NCBI GenBank assembly: GCA_013368375.1
Contig: JAACJP010000023.1
Coordinates: forward strand, 186,001-250,000
DNA from: Tricholomella constricta
Taxonomy: Eukaryota; Basidiomycota; Agaricomycetes; Agaricales; Lyophyllaceae
DNA: 64,000 nucleotides
Reading direction: 5' to 3'
Numbering within the stretch: position 1 is the stretch's first letter; each line of letters starts with the position of its first letter. Under the pieces are notes generated by a model. That model was not told the DNA's origin. It saw only the letters and a program-made list of their open reading frames with translations, and did not search any database. Of the stretch, positions 30,487 through 42,200 are shown piece after piece. A program made the translations under genes and the position numbers.

Positions 30487-32884
30487 ATGTCCCGTATACC
30501 CGTTCCCTCTCACTCTCCTTCAAGCCTCCGCCACTCTACCACCTCTCCTGTTCCTTTTCCCGGTGAACGATCCTCATCTCCCGTTCCCCGTCACAACTCC
30601 CGTTCAAATACCGCCGCAGCTATGTCCTCCTTGTCTTACGGAGGTTCTGTCTCGGAAACCAGGAAAAAGCAGTCCAAGAGAGATGAGGTTAACATATCAT
30701 GCGCCTTGCTAGCTCTCGCAGAGGACTGACCGAGTCTTTTCTCCTCACAGGCTATCCGGAAGAAAATCGAGTCGGAGTTGTCCCGCAAGCGCACAATCTC
30801 TACCACCCAGGGCCAACGCGGTGGCAGGAGAGGAAAGCCCGCGGCTGCAAAGGGGACTGTGGCTGCGCTTAAGCCGACCCCCGCCCTGACCGTTCCCGAG
30901 AACATTACGGTCGCGGAAGCTAGTCAGTTGTGCGCGGCCAAGAGGACTGACTGTGTCCTCGTCGTCGATGATGAGGAGGGCTTGAGTGGGATTTTCACTG
31001 CCAAAGATCTGGCGTATCGTGTAGGACTTGTTCTCCTACTTTTTTAACGCTACCTAATCCACATGCATAGGTCACCGCCGAAGGCCTTGATCCCCACACC
31101 ACTCCTGTCCACCAGATCATGACGCGCAACCCTATGGTCACTCGTGATACCACCAGTGCAACTGAAGCTCTGCAGTTGATGGTCTCGAGACATTTCAGGC
31201 ATTTGGTGCGGAATCCTGTTTGACGCGTCAATTTTATATCTAACAAGCATCCTTCTCCAGCCCGTCTGCAACGAGGACGGCAACGTCGTCGGCCTCCTCG
31301 ATATCACCAAGGTTTTCCATGAAGCTCTTGGCAAGGTCGAGCGGAGCTCCGCCGCCTCTGAGCAGCTGTTCAGCGCTATGGCCGGCGTCCAGTCCGAACT
31401 CGGTGGTGTCGGATCCAATCCCCAAGCTGCGGCTATGCTTGCCTGGGCGGAGAGACTTCGCGAGAAGACCGCGTTGCCCGACTTGACCACTGTCATGGAC
31501 TCGCGCACTCAGCCCGCCACTGTTGGCCCAAAAACAACCGTGCGGGAAGTCGCGAAACTGATGAAAGAGAGACGCACCACCGCGGTCTGTGTCATGGAGG
31601 GTTTGAACCCCGCCTCACCTGGTCTTACGAGTGGGTCGCGCATTGCTGGGATCTTTACCAGCAAAGACGTCGTGCTGCGCGTCATCGCGGCTGGGCTGGA
31701 TGCTGGAAGGTGCAGTGTGGTCAGGGTCATGACTCCACACCCTGATACTGCACCCCCGACTACGACTATTCATGATGCGCTTAAGAAGATGCACAGTGCG
31801 TACCACGTTATTCAAAAAATGCTCCTGGCTGACCTTGGTTGCTTAGCTGGCCACTATCTCAATCTTCCTGTTCTTGAGGATGATGGTCGTTTGGTTGCCA
31901 TTGTCGATGTTCTTACTCTCACCTACGCTACTCTGGAGCAGGTCCGTAAACGTCTCTCCTTTCCCATTTCTCACTGAAATATCCTCCTCCGAATAGATGA
32001 ATGCTGTGTCTGGCGAAGGTGTCGCACCAGAAGCGGAGGGTGGTCCAATGTGGGGTCGCTTTTTCGACTCCATCGGCAATGATGATAATGAGTCTGTCAT
32101 ATCGGGATCTCATCACGGCCCGTCGGATATTCGTTCCTTCCAGTCTCTTCATGGATTGGACGTCCAACAGTCGCCTTACTCCGAAGTACACCCCAACGAT
32201 TCGGCGTCCGTCATGGATGATGACCCAGTATCTGCTCTGGAAGGATACCCGCGTCAGAAAGGCATCTCTGTCCCATCTATCACCGGACCTCTGCCCATCG
32301 ACGACGGAACGTATGTGTTTAAATTCCGCACACCCAGTGGAAGGACCCACCGATTCCAAGCTCGGCATGACGATGTGGAACACCTTCGTGAGGTCATCGC
32401 AGGCAAACTCGCGACAGACCCCTTCTTCACTGAGTTTGAACCATCTGGGGAGGTTGATGTCAGACCCGATCCCATCGACTTTCACCTTTTTTACACAGAC
32501 GCCGACAGCGACAGCGTTCTGATCACCTCTGACAGTGATGTAACGGATGCCGTCAGCGTCGCTCGCAAAGCAGGCTCCGACCGTGTTGTCCTTTTCGTCC
32601 AAGGAGGCAAGGGCTGGGCTGAGGCTGGTGCCGACAAGAGCGAAGCCAAGGCCGCTGAAGTCAGTGCTGCCGCGCAGAAGGAAGTGAAAGAGGTCGAGAA
32701 GGCCGAGTCCGTCGCTCCTGAGCCTCCCGTCTATACCCGGCCGCCGCCACCGCCCCCTGCCCCCCTCCAGGAAGAAGTCCTCGGTATACCCAAGGATCTC
32801 CTACTTCCTGCGAGCATTGGGGCGTTGGCAGTTGTCATCATCGGTGTCTTCACGATTTCACGTTTGACGGCGAATAATTATTAA
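30487..32884 (+). CDS. CBS-domain and PB1-domain protein with C-terminal membrane anchor (MUG70 type)
   Basis: Starts at 30487 (MSRIPVPSHSPSSLRHSTTS). After a Ser/Pro-rich N-terminus come four CBS motifs in two pairs: the first around TVAEASQLCAAKRTDCVLVV and GIFTAKDLAYRV, the second HQIMTRNPMVTRDTTSATEA with VVGLLDI, the third TVREVAKLMKERRTTAVCVM with GIFTSKDVVLRVIA, the fourth RVMTPHPDTAPPTTT with LPVLEDDGRLVAIVDVL. A PB1 domain follows (TYVFKFRTPSGRTHRFQARH, with an acidic DFHLFYTDADSDSVLITSD segment). A Pro-rich linker leads to one hydrophobic helix (LLLPASIGALAVVIIGVFTI) near the C-terminus, so the protein is probably tail-anchored. CBS pairs bind adenosyl ligands; PB1 mediates pairing. 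The role in fungi is not established (Mug70 in fission yeast is meiotically induced). Confidence 0.88.
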
Positions 32885-33205
32885 GATTGAATGCAGAGAT
32901 AGATCACTGGTACATCATTTCTTCTGGTAGTGTTTCTACTTATAGCGGCGGTTTCACCCCTGCCCGGCTTATGACATATATACTTTCTAACGACGTTACG
33001 AACCACGTAGACAGATACACTATTGCGCCATGCATTTCTTGTTTGAAATGTTGTCGATCGCGGATTCAAAGGCCGCGAGCCAAAATCGAACAATCAGGTC
33101 ACGTGTGTCTTGGACTGTCGCGTTCTCACTGGCGGACAGCCATCCATCTCCCAATGCCAAAGTCGGAACGCGAAGAGACCGTGGCTGCCCTGGTACTCTT
33201 CTTCC
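32885..33205 (+). promoter_or_regulatory. Upstream region of the SGF11-like gene with a CACGTG box
   Basis: 321 bp between the CBS-PB1 stop and the next start. A palindromic CACGTG (33100-33105, in GGTCACGTGTG) lies about 100 bp before the SGF11-like ATG. CACGTG is the core for bHLH factors such as Cbf1. Two other promoters in this window carry the same hexamer. Confidence 0.35.
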
Positions 33206-34715
33206 ATGTCCCTCCCTGCTACTCGTATTAAGCCCAATATCTCTGCTCAGACAGCGCGAATCTTCTCGGCAATGCTGAACGACCTCGTTATGGATGCGAC
33301 ACTCCAGGCGCATCATGAGGTTGCTCGCAGCCGCGCTGTGTGTCGCATATGCAACACGCGGTATGTCGTGCTCTTGTTATCTCCCACGCCACATGCTTAC
33401 CGAACCAATGCATAGCTGTGGTGCAGGTAATGGGCCGTTCACTCTTCCCCTACTTGCTACAAACTGAGGTATTCAATCAAGTGCATACTCCGGGACCTTC
33501 GACTGTGGCTTCTCAAGCCATCGTACCCGCTTCTACACCAGGAACCCCTGCGTCAGCGGTCGACGCGAAACCCACTAATGGGTCATCTGGTACGGGTACC
33601 AATACGCCGACGAGTGTAAAGGATGGGAACCTCTACCTCGAGTGTGTGAACTGCTCTCGGCAGGTGCGTCACCATACACCACAATCGTTGAGACTCTGTT
33701 CACATTGCACCATAGATTGCATCCAATCGCTACGCGCCACACCTCAGCACATGCATGGGTCTTGCTTCCGCGCGGAGAGGCGCTGCTCGGGGCAACAACA
33801 AGTCCAAGTACGTAGCTGCTGTATCACACCATAGCCTCTTTCGCATTTTTACGTGCATCTGTTTGGTGCAGACCCGCTTCGGAAGCCGGCCGATCTGTCT
33901 CCCCCGCCTCCGATGCGGGGGCCAACTCTGATGAGAGCCCTAAAGGCAAGGGCAAGGGTAAAACTATGAACAAGCGTGCTGGTGAGGAACATACTTTCTT
34001 GTCGGGATTGCTGCTCAGATCAACGAAACCGTCAGACGAAGCCGAGTTCAATCTAAAGCGCAAAAGGGTACGTCATACTAATTCAACTCGAGAACATTTT
34101 TCTTATTAATACATGGTCAGCCTGGCTCACCTCAGGTATCACCCGCCAAGAAACAGAAGCAGCAGAAAACTTCAGGTACAACGAATAGCTCCTTCGGGTC
34201 TTATTCCCATTCACGCTCTACAGGATCACCAGTGTCCAGGCTCAGAGCTGGAAAGGACACGAGCGGACCACGGAATAACGTACGCTTATTTGTTTAGTAT
34301 CTACCACAGATTCTCTCGTGACAGGTTTCCCAGACACATTACTCGCCTTCTAGTTCGCAGTCCAAGGTTCCGTCGAAACTTAGGGACTCGTCGACAGCAT
34401 CGTTCATGGGGGGTTCTTCAACCTCTACATCATCCCGCGACTCTTCCCCTGGAGGAATCTCTGCGGCGACACCTGCGTCGTCGTCCTTCTCGCGTAGCCC
34501 TCATCTTGCGAATCGCGCTATCGCGAATAACAAATCCAAGGCCAACGCTATTGGCCCACCAAAGCGCCCGAGTCCTCCTCGACCCCCACCAATACATGTC
34601 CCTGACTATACGATCGGTGGGTTCTCATTGAAACATCATTCACTGAACTTACTGACCGGCTGCAGATGTCGAGGGAGAGGAGACAGGTTCTTCGACCGAC
34701 ACGGACAGCTCATGA
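33206..34715 (+). CDS. SGF11: SAGA-associated factor 11-like protein (Sgf11 zinc finger)
   Basis: Starts at 33206 (MSLPATRIKPNISAQTARIF). The first exon carries the long helix expected of Sgf11 (SAQTARIFSAMLNDLVMDAT). After introns comes the zinc finger: YLECVNCSRQ joined to IASNRYAPHLSTCMG, with a CxxC pair and a HxxxC pair, then the ARRGAARGN basic stretch. In SAGA the Sgf11 helix holds the deubiquitinating module and the finger contacts nucleosomes beside Ubp8. The remaining part is unusually long: Ser/Pro/Lys-rich, with KKQKQQKTSG and SPSSSQSKVPSKLRDS segments, ending TDTDSS at a TGA 34713-34715. The segment 33986-34022 can be read either as a 37-nt intron or as coding. Six or seven introns. 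Confidence 0.78.
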
Positions 34716-34974
34716 TATACACACCCACACATCACGCATTCTTTATTTCTTACATATGTCTATTTCACATTCCGTCGCGCATTCCATCGCACTCACTTGT
34801 ATGTATACTCATTTCATGGCCGCATCTCAGGATTTGCATAGCACGACGGAGCGGTGTAACTGGAGTTCTATGGCTGAAACACGACGGATATCTACAGCAT
34901 AATATGTACATACAGAACCCATCTACCTGAAAGCCTGTAAAGATGAAATGAGTCTTCTAAATCTAAAGATTGGA

Positions 34975-37613
34975 CTAGTCTACCGTGCTGCGGGTGGGCA
35001 GGCGGGAGGGAAACAAGGACCAGGTAGCGATCATGACAACTCCGAGTGGGACGGTCAGATATGGTATCGTGTGTATACCCTTTATGCTGGAGATCACGCC
35101 GGCTATGAAGGGAAACAATGCTGAAGAGACTGTCAGAACACATGACCATACCATGAGCAAGAACGCTCACCGCTGCCGAAGCTTGCGAACGCAGATCTAA
35201 GAGGACAGAGAGACATATCAGATCTGTGAAAACAATAAGAAAAAAATGCCGTACATCACTCCCATGCTAATCATGTGGACCTCCAGCGGCAAAACGTCAT
35301 TCGCGAGCCTGAGTATTGCCGGGAATAGTGGCCCGTATAGTACACCGAACACGCAAGCAGATACGGCATTCTGGATGTTCGAATTGATGAACCAGATTAG
35401 AAGCTGCATGACAAGCGCGATAACTAGATGTATGAATAATCAGGTCGGCGAAGTGACATGAAGTGTGGAATTCAACAAACGTCTAGAACAAAGCGAGGTT
35501 AGGGGCGCCGTTCAGGACAATTGATTAGGAAGCTTACAAGCATGTGAGAATCGTATATTTCCTCTGGGTGAAGGATAGACTGATTGGCTTGTTAGAGATT
35601 AGCATTGCATTTTTGAACCTGAAAATACTCACCGAGGGACGAAATATCCCCAGGCGAAGCGTCCTATTGTGATTCCGCCCCAGAAACCGGACGTGACATA
35701 GCCCACAGTCTTGGGATTAGCCCTCTTCGATACGTTGATTCAGCATGGATAAGACGCGAAGATAGTTGTTCATACCCTCGTTCCAAGTAGATATGTGACC
35801 ATCTGGTCCGACACTTTAGTAATTTAGATGTGGAACAAAAGTATGGAGACTGACGAATCCTTGGGTCGTCGTTTCGCTGAAGCAGGCGTGAGTTATACAA
35901 GCTGCAAAAAGAGAAAAAATCAAACAAACCTTCCACAGTAGATCATCGCGAAGATAGAGAACGCCCACTGGTAAGTGAACGAGAAAACAAGGCGAAGGGC
36001 TGTTTGACTTATTTCAGCTTTGCAAAACGCACAGAAATCAGTTCGAGCTCACTGCTGGATCGAGGAACTGCTGTGGGGGGAGTTTCTGCGTGTTGCTGCC
36101 CGTTTTCGTTGATCGGCGAAGATGGTGGGGAAACCATTTTGCTCAGTTCGATTGTCACCTCTCGCCATTCTGCAGAGTTTTCCCGGGCGGTGGGCTTGAA
36201 TGTGACAAATAACAGGGCGGTGTTGATCCCAGAGAGAACAAGTGATCCGAAATAGAAATGGGGCCACGGAACGCCATTGGAAATGACCGTCTGACAAACA
36301 ATTGGCGAAAGGACGCCGCCCAGGCCTGAGAAGAATAAATCAGGAGTTACGTACGGAGGCCTATTTCGCAATGTGCTTACTCCATAATCCATAAGAGAAT
36401 CCGAGAGCTTGCTGAGGGCCGCGCGCGAAATACTGGTTCCTGGATGAAATGATTTAGCTTCACGAAGGAAGTGAAAAGCTCAAGTTAATTTACAAGGATG
36501 CTAAAAGCGGGTTAGCATCAACTTAAGAGCTTCAGGAAATTATCCGACCCACCCGTCAGAAGTGCTCGAGAAAATGCTGCAACGGCGTAGGCCATGAACG
36601 TGGCAGGATATCCGCGCTTGGTCCCTATCATGACAAAGTGAACGGCATGGATTACGCTGGAGATGATCAACACCAGATGCCTGGCCTGTAAGGCAGAATG
36701 TCTGACGTTGCTGGCCCCAAGTGGTCGAAAAATCGCAGATATCCAGGGTATGTGAGGTATCAAAGAACTAGTCGAACGATTGGAAGGGCAGCGTCCTAAG
36801 AAATTCATGACAGGTTCGACAAGGAGCGTCCCCGTGAAGAAACTAGCAGACGTTGAGTCAAATCTGAAGCAAAAATCATAAAACGTGCGGGACGCACCCG
36901 CAGGTGCTACCAGCGAAAAGCAAGGAAGATGTCATGGGATTCAAATGAAAAGCGGCCGTAAAGTCTGTATCGCCCAATCAATATATGGAGAGAAACGACG
37001 ACGACGCCACCAGACTCACACGGTAGAACGGTGCCAGTCACTGATCCAGAGAAATAGTTCAGCAACTCATACGAAAATATAGAAAGAGGTTCTGACCTCC
37101 GTCTCCCCAGCCGCAAAGAAAGTAAGAGAAGAAGCCGCTCGCTAGCCGCCACTTTAGCCGTTCCAAGTCTGGAGAGTAATCGTTCACGTCCGTCTCTGAG
37201 CTCGCGGCGGATGCCTTGCGGCTCGGGGGACCACTACCGATTATGGTCTCAGTAGGTGATGGGATGAAGGTATACAATGTAGGAGAGCCATTTTGTCGGT
37301 CGACAGAAGTACAAGTGAAGTAATCGGAGACGTGGGCGTCAGAGAGCGGAGAAAGAGACGGAGGGCTGGGGCTTTCTACAGTGTTAGGGGTGTAAACAGT
37401 GTCTGAAGCGTCAATGGGATCTGGTTCGTCGTAAATGGCACTGTCGTTCGAGTCAGGAGCAGTAACGATGGGTGAGAAGAGGCGAGGAACGGCGTTGAGG
37501 GCAAGATGCGAGCTGCGCCTCCGTCCCCTAAGAGTTGACTCGTAAGACTCTAGAACTACAGGCCGAAGGGAAGACATTGGGAAACCTGGGGTGAAATCCA
37601 TACCTTTGCCCAT
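34975..37613 (-). CDS. Major facilitator superfamily transporter (BSC6-like)
   Basis: The leftward gene starts at 37613 (MGKGMDFTPGFPMSSLRPVV) and ends TAG at 34975-34977. A disordered N-terminus of about 150 residues rich in Ser, Pro and Asp precedes the transporter, whose first helix reads LASGFFSYFLCGWGDG, then TGTVLPYFTAAFHLNPMTSS. Further helices include FSGLGGVLSPIVCQ, HFYFGSLVLSGINTALLF, SACVFGVLYGPLFPAILRLA and LFPFIAGVISSIKG near the C-terminus. A soluble loop between the two six-helix halves is Glu/Ser-rich. It resembles the BSC6/FSGP-type MFS proteins (remembered from mushroom annotations); the substrate is unknown. Around ten introns split it into short exons, so local boundaries are less secure than the overall call. 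Confidence 0.82.
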
Positions 37614-38264
37614 GATATACAAGAAAATGGGGTTGTCAAAGGCCGCCTATGACACGGAGGTAATCTGCGAATGATTCAGATTCATTTCTGGTATATCATA
37701 ACGCGATTCCGGGCCGCGAGGTCGAATGCAAGATACTCGACAATCCGCTCGCGATCGGGTGAGAGGACAGGAGTTTCCACAAGGCGCTGCAGAAATCCTG
37801 GCGTAGCACGAGACCAAGAGGCCAAGGGTCAAGAGAATTCGCGCGAGAGCTTGTGGAATGCCTGCCACCTGTGTTCGGCCTGTCGGACGACGAACGCAGG
37901 GTATGCTCAGGCATGTCCTAGAACGCGTGCGATTTGCAGACAGAAAGGCATCCCTATTGGATGGGACGGGATGGCTACGTAAAAAGTGGAACGGATCTTG
38001 AAGTTCCACTAGGCTTGGGCACCCTAGATATGCAGAAACCTCAAAAATTTGTGCGGCCGAACCTAGAGGGGTTGAATGAAACGTGGGTTAGGTCTCCAGG
38101 GAAGGGTATGGCCGTTGATGTTCAATTTGAGTGCGGAATAATTACTAGGGATTCAAGGAAATATCAACCGAGCCTGCAGCGAGGCGGAATCATTCCGGAA
38201 TTCGCGTCTATTTTTGACGAGTCCCGTGACCGCGCTCCTTTCCTCTGCTCAGTGCTCGGTCTCC
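37614..38264. other. Divergent intergenic region (MFS transporter / Pth2 copy B)
   Basis: 651 bp between two divergent starts. Open frames of 70-120 codons exist on both strands here but they overlap each other, have no recognised domain and no splice partners. I see no repeat, RNA gene or element. Confidence 0.5.
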
Positions 38265-39299
38265 ATGAACCCTTCAAGCTCAAATCCCACAGGACAAGGT
38301 AACCCACGGATTGAATGCGTGTGTTCCCATTCATTGACCATTACAATCTTAAGCCACAGCATACGCTGCTTTGATCGCTGTGTCGCTGTTCGTCGGCTAC
38401 TGGGCTGGCGTCAAATCGCGTCCATCCGCCAATGAGCCCGTTCCGACATCCAAACGTAGTGTAACGGGAACGGAGCTCTCCGGAAATGAAAGCGACAGCG
38501 GAGGAAGCGACACCTCGAGCACTACAGGCGACTGCGACATCGCTTCTTTGAAAGTTGACCAAGCCGATGAGTGCAAGCTTGTAAGGCCATACACAGGCGG
38601 TACTTTCTTTCCCTGACAAGGCCAACCCGATAGGTCCTCGTTGTTCGAACAGACTTGGGAATGACTCCCGGAAAAATTGCGGCCCAGTAAGTGTTTGGCT
38701 GAGTGTCCCTCTCTACTCTGACGGAAAGCGATTTGTTGAGTAGATGCTCGTGAGATCCACATACATTGACACCCATCTGCGCCTCCCATGCATTAACCCA
38801 TGTCCAGTCATGCGACGCTAGCCTGCTATAAAACTCTGCTATCCAGCAACCCAACAGTACGTGAACCGGGAGTGATCTTGTTCTCATCGAATAACGAAGG
38901 TCTTTGCAGCTTCTAAGGCATTGGGAACGCACAGGGCAAGCTCAAGCTACTCATCAATCATCGATCTAATCTTACAAAGTCGCATCCTGTCAGGCAAACC
39001 AAAGTTGCCCTACGTTGTAAAGACGAGGATGAGTTACTTTTGCTCCAAGCACAGGCTCAGAGTTTAAATTTGTGCGCCCGGTCCATCCAAGATGCGTTCG
39101 TATATCACCCAGCTGCATCCAAAATTGCGGTGCTAACGCGTTCTGTAGCGGTAGGACTCAGATAGCAGCTGGCTCACGTACAGTGCTTGGGATCGCCGGT
39201 GAGAAACATTCCTGCCGTGCCCCTAAGGACGGGTTTGACGCAATGACAGGCCCAGCAAGGCTAATTAACCAGGTTACTGGAAAACTGCGACTCCTTTGA
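38265..39299 (+). CDS. PTH2: Peptidyl-tRNA hydrolase 2 (Pth2/PTRH2), copy B, membrane-anchored
   Basis: Nine coding exons: 38265-38298, 38360-38580, 38634-38686, 38744-38749, 38808-38856, 38910-38935, 38994-39095, 39149-39198 and 39250-39299, total 196 aa. An N-terminal helix (AYAALIAVSLFVGYWAG) gives a membrane anchor, followed by an acidic linker. The catalytic domain reads KLVLVVRTDLGMTPGKIAAQ, QCSHATLACYK, HWERTGQTKVALRCKDEDE, LNLCARSIQDAGRTQ, AAGSRTVLGIAGPARLINQV and ends GKLRLL, including the intact GRTQ loop that copy A lacks. Exon 4 is 6 nt. Exons 3-7 have exactly the same lengths as in copy A (53, 6, 49, 26, 102 nt). Intron 6 (38936-38993) starts GC. This copy looks like the fully conserved enzyme. 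Confidence 0.93.
38744..38749 (+). other. 6-nt microexon (ATGCTC) of Pth2 copy B
   Basis: Flanked by gttgag-tag acceptor and gtgaga donor, with introns of 57 and 58 nt. Joined between CA and T it gives Gln-Cys-Ser-His, the conserved motif. Without it the frame breaks. Confidence 0.88.
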
Positions 39300-39540
39300 C
39301 TGTGGTGTACTAGAATACAATACATTTTGGATTTGAACTTTTGGTAGCAACGACCCTGAAAGGCAAAGTTGATTGATAGCAACGCCACCTGTGCATAACA
39401 ACAACAAACACGGGATAGCAGTGCCGTCGAGCAAGTCCATTCATTGCCTGTTCCCTAGCACAGCAATTTTGCTCAATTTCTGTCCTTTCTCCTTCCATCG
39501 CAGGACGACTCCTTCTGTCCCACTCTTATAACCCACCGCC

Positions 39541-41137
39541 ATGCCGGCACACACTCCTTACCCAAATCCCTCCACGAATACACTCCATCCCCAGCATGAG
39601 GAATTTAAGGCTTCCTACGACAATCTCATCGACGAATTCGCCAAACCATTTACCGCCACCTCCAATCATCAAACTTTCGCAGTCGATACACCCATAGGAA
39701 GTCATCGGCGAGGTCCCTCATTTCCTCTCAACAAAAGCTTCGAATCCTCTAAGCAGTCCGACGACACATCACACGAACCGCCACCCAATGTGTCATACCC
39801 ACCGTTACCTGTGAAAGAAACAGACACTCGGAGTCTATGGCAGAAGGTGTGCCCCGTTCCGATGGACAATCCTGCGCTCGACTCACATATCATCTTAGAT
39901 CCTACCGGAATCTCTTGCGTGTCGACTCTATGTTATAACGGTCCTCATCGAGACGACAATAGACTTGGCTATTGAGGGGGAGCTTCTACTTCGATTGCGG
40001 GCTGAGGCCAAGGGTGACAGCGAAATCACGTCGCGAAAGATGCCTGTATATCTCAGTATCTTCGCGCTTGCCCAGTGTGTAGCCAGGTACTCATCTCTTG
40101 TTCAAAACTAACGCGGCCATACACAGTGTATTTCAGCTGGTGATGGCGATAGATGCCGTTTACGCACGGAACACTCTTCAGTTCATGTGTCTAACGTCAG
40201 TTCCCGACCCATTTTACTCGTCTGGCTCCCTCAAATTCCTTTCAGGGTATTCAACGCTCTGTTCCTCGTCTACGCCATTATCCAAATCAAAGAAATCCAG
40301 GAGGCACTATCTGACTCAACGACAGGTGTCTCCACGATTCCCATCAACGTCTTAACCACCATTATACCTGTGGTGATATCCGTCTCGGAGATCGCTTACA
40401 TTGGCCTCGGCTGGAAGATTTACAACGAATTTGGCTGGAAGGTTTACAAGTTCATCGGTGCCGACCGGAGGATTAAGAAGATGTATGCCAACTACCAGAT
40501 CTATGAATGTCTCGTCAAGTTCGACGTCTTTTTCTGGGTCGGGTTTTCGGTGCAGTTCATCTGGCTGGTGCTACAGAAGAACGATTGGGAATATTACGTC
40601 ACATGTGCCGCGCTCCCACTTTCCATCGTTCTGTTGGTGGAGGGTCACCTTGCTGCAAGGCATGAAAACAAATGGATGATGGCGACCTTTATGTCTGGAT
40701 GTATCGGCGCCATGGTCTATTTCATCTACAAGGCTCGTAAACCCTCTAATGGGGCTCGAATAACACCTAATCTTTCTACAGCTCATCAAGGTTTTGCTGT
40801 TGAAGGAGAGCGAGCAGTTCAAATATGTGTGGAAGTCTCTCACCGTCTTTTGTAAGTTTTAACACATTGACCTGATAACAAGAGACTCACCACTTTCAGC
40901 CATCATCGCTATTGTGCTCCTTATTATGACTATGGCATTGTCTGTCATCGTCATGAGGGACTTTGGCCGCGGGCTCAAGGACGCGTGTAAGTTGTATTGT
41001 CCCCTCCCGTTTTGGAAGTCGCTAAATCCATTTTGAAATTAGTGGAGAGAAAAAGCAATCCAACTCATGGCCGCTATCTATCTCAAGCACATCGTCGAGC
41101 CGCGAGTACGAATCTGAACCGCATGAGCATCAACTAA
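39541..41137 (+). CDS. UPF0658 Golgi apparatus membrane protein
   Basis: Starts at 39541 (MPAHTPYPNPSTNTLHPQHE). A disordered N-terminus of about 100 residues is followed, across a 53-nt intron, by ILPESLACRLYVITVLIET and TIDLAIEGELL. Then come VFQLVMAIDAVYARNTLQF, VFNALFLVYAIIQIKEIQEA, NVLTTIIPVVISVSEIAYIG, the soluble FGWKVYKFIGADRRIKKMY, FDVFFWVGFSVQFIWLVL, CAALPLSIVLLVEGHLA and a last helix before RDFGRGLKD. This is the layout of the UPF0658 Golgi family (multi-pass, fungal), whose function is unknown. The K-I-GADRxIKxxY segment is the best signature. The C-terminus ends NLNRMSIN at TAA 41135-41137. Confidence 0.87.
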
Positions 41138-41603
41138 ACCTCCTACGACATGTTACGGACCCTCCGTATGTATTTCTTTACTGGCAGGAAGAGCCATGCC
41201 TACACACAACGGAAATGGACGTTTACGCATCTAGCTGTCCAGCCATCCCTCTGCAACCCCACCCGCACAACCTACACCACACCATTCGTCGTATACCTTA
41301 CTTTATATCGTAAATCGTATTCGCATCTTATTTCGTTGTGTTACCCTGTAGATCCAGGCGTACCGCCCTTCGTTTACCCACACGTCCTTCGCTTTATTAT
41401 GCAAGTTTAGTTCATTAGTTAGATGTATCATTATGGCTGGATTGGTTGAGACAGACATGATATTGATAAATTCACCGTTATGGGAGGACTTGGTAATAAA
41501 GAGCACTCGCTAAATGATGCGGAACTCCCAACGTGTCCCTTGATACTCCTCCTCACCTTGCCACGGATGCAAATTTAAAAGCCATATTAGCTGGCGTCCT
41601 CCC
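41138..41603. other. Intergenic stretch, nothing recognised
   Basis: 466 bp between the UPF0658 stop and the BET1 start, both genes rightward. No coding frame with a domain, RNA gene or repeat was seen. It should contain the UPF0658 3' UTR and the BET1 promoter. Confidence 0.5.
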
Positions 41604-42200
41604 ATGTCTCAACGGTAACCACACCAGCTCTGTTCGCTGGTCGTTCTCGTTCCCTGAACAAGCACCCTTTGCAGTATACGACAGCCAACTTCGCTCCGCG
41701 ACCGATCAACCCTCCTTGGCGTGACCCCACCTTCTTCCGGCCGGTCCTCCCCCTTCAACTCCTCCTCCTACGGACAGGCTAATGGACACCGCTATGCCGA
41801 TGATTTAGAGGGTCAGAATGACGAGGCCCTGGAAGGCCTGAGCGCAAAGGTCAAGCTGCTGAAGGATGTGAGTGACATGAGACACATGTATAGTGGCGCC
41901 GGCAAACTCATCGCCCACCGCCCTCTGCATAGATCACGATTGGGATTGGGAATGAGGTGCGAGAGTCAACGGTGCAATTAAGCCAGATGGTGCGTTTGAT
42001 CCTTGAAGACACTGTGGTCTACGCTGAACACTACACTTTTACAGAACGACGCGTTTGCGGAGACGTCTGGCATCTTACATGGAACGTTTCGAAGGATGAA
42101 CAATATGGCAGAAAGACAGGGATGCCGGTGGCTATGGTATATCATCTTCATGATCGTTGTGTTCTGGTTTTTTATCATTGTATGGTGGTTTCGACGGTGA
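41604..42200 (+). CDS. BET1: BET1-type Qc-SNARE (ER-Golgi transport)
   Basis: An 11-nt first exon (ATGTCTCAACG, 41604-41614) joins to RIRQPTSLRDRSTLLGVTPP. After a Ser-rich linker comes the SNARE motif: EGQNDEALEGLSAKVKLLKD, ITIGIGNEVRESTVQLSQM and NDAFAETSGILHGTFRRMN, with the zero-layer Gln in the STVQLSQ region. The protein ends in a tail anchor: MAERQGCRWLWYIIFMIVVF then WFFIIVWWFRR. BET1 pairs with SEC22, BOS1 and SED5 in COPII vesicle fusion. Four exons, TGA at 42198-42200. It converges with ULP1, with 150 bp between stops. Confidence 0.93.

Noticed and set aside
33986..34022. A 37-nt intron in the SGF11-like gene
   Set aside because: It has gtgagg and ctcag ends, but removing it breaks the frame of the following KPSDEAEFNLKRKR segment while retaining it keeps the frame open.
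37647..38009. Open frames of 100-120 codons on both strands between the MFS and Pth2-B genes
   Set aside because: They overlap each other on opposite strands, show no domain and no splice signals, and lie in a divergent promoter region.
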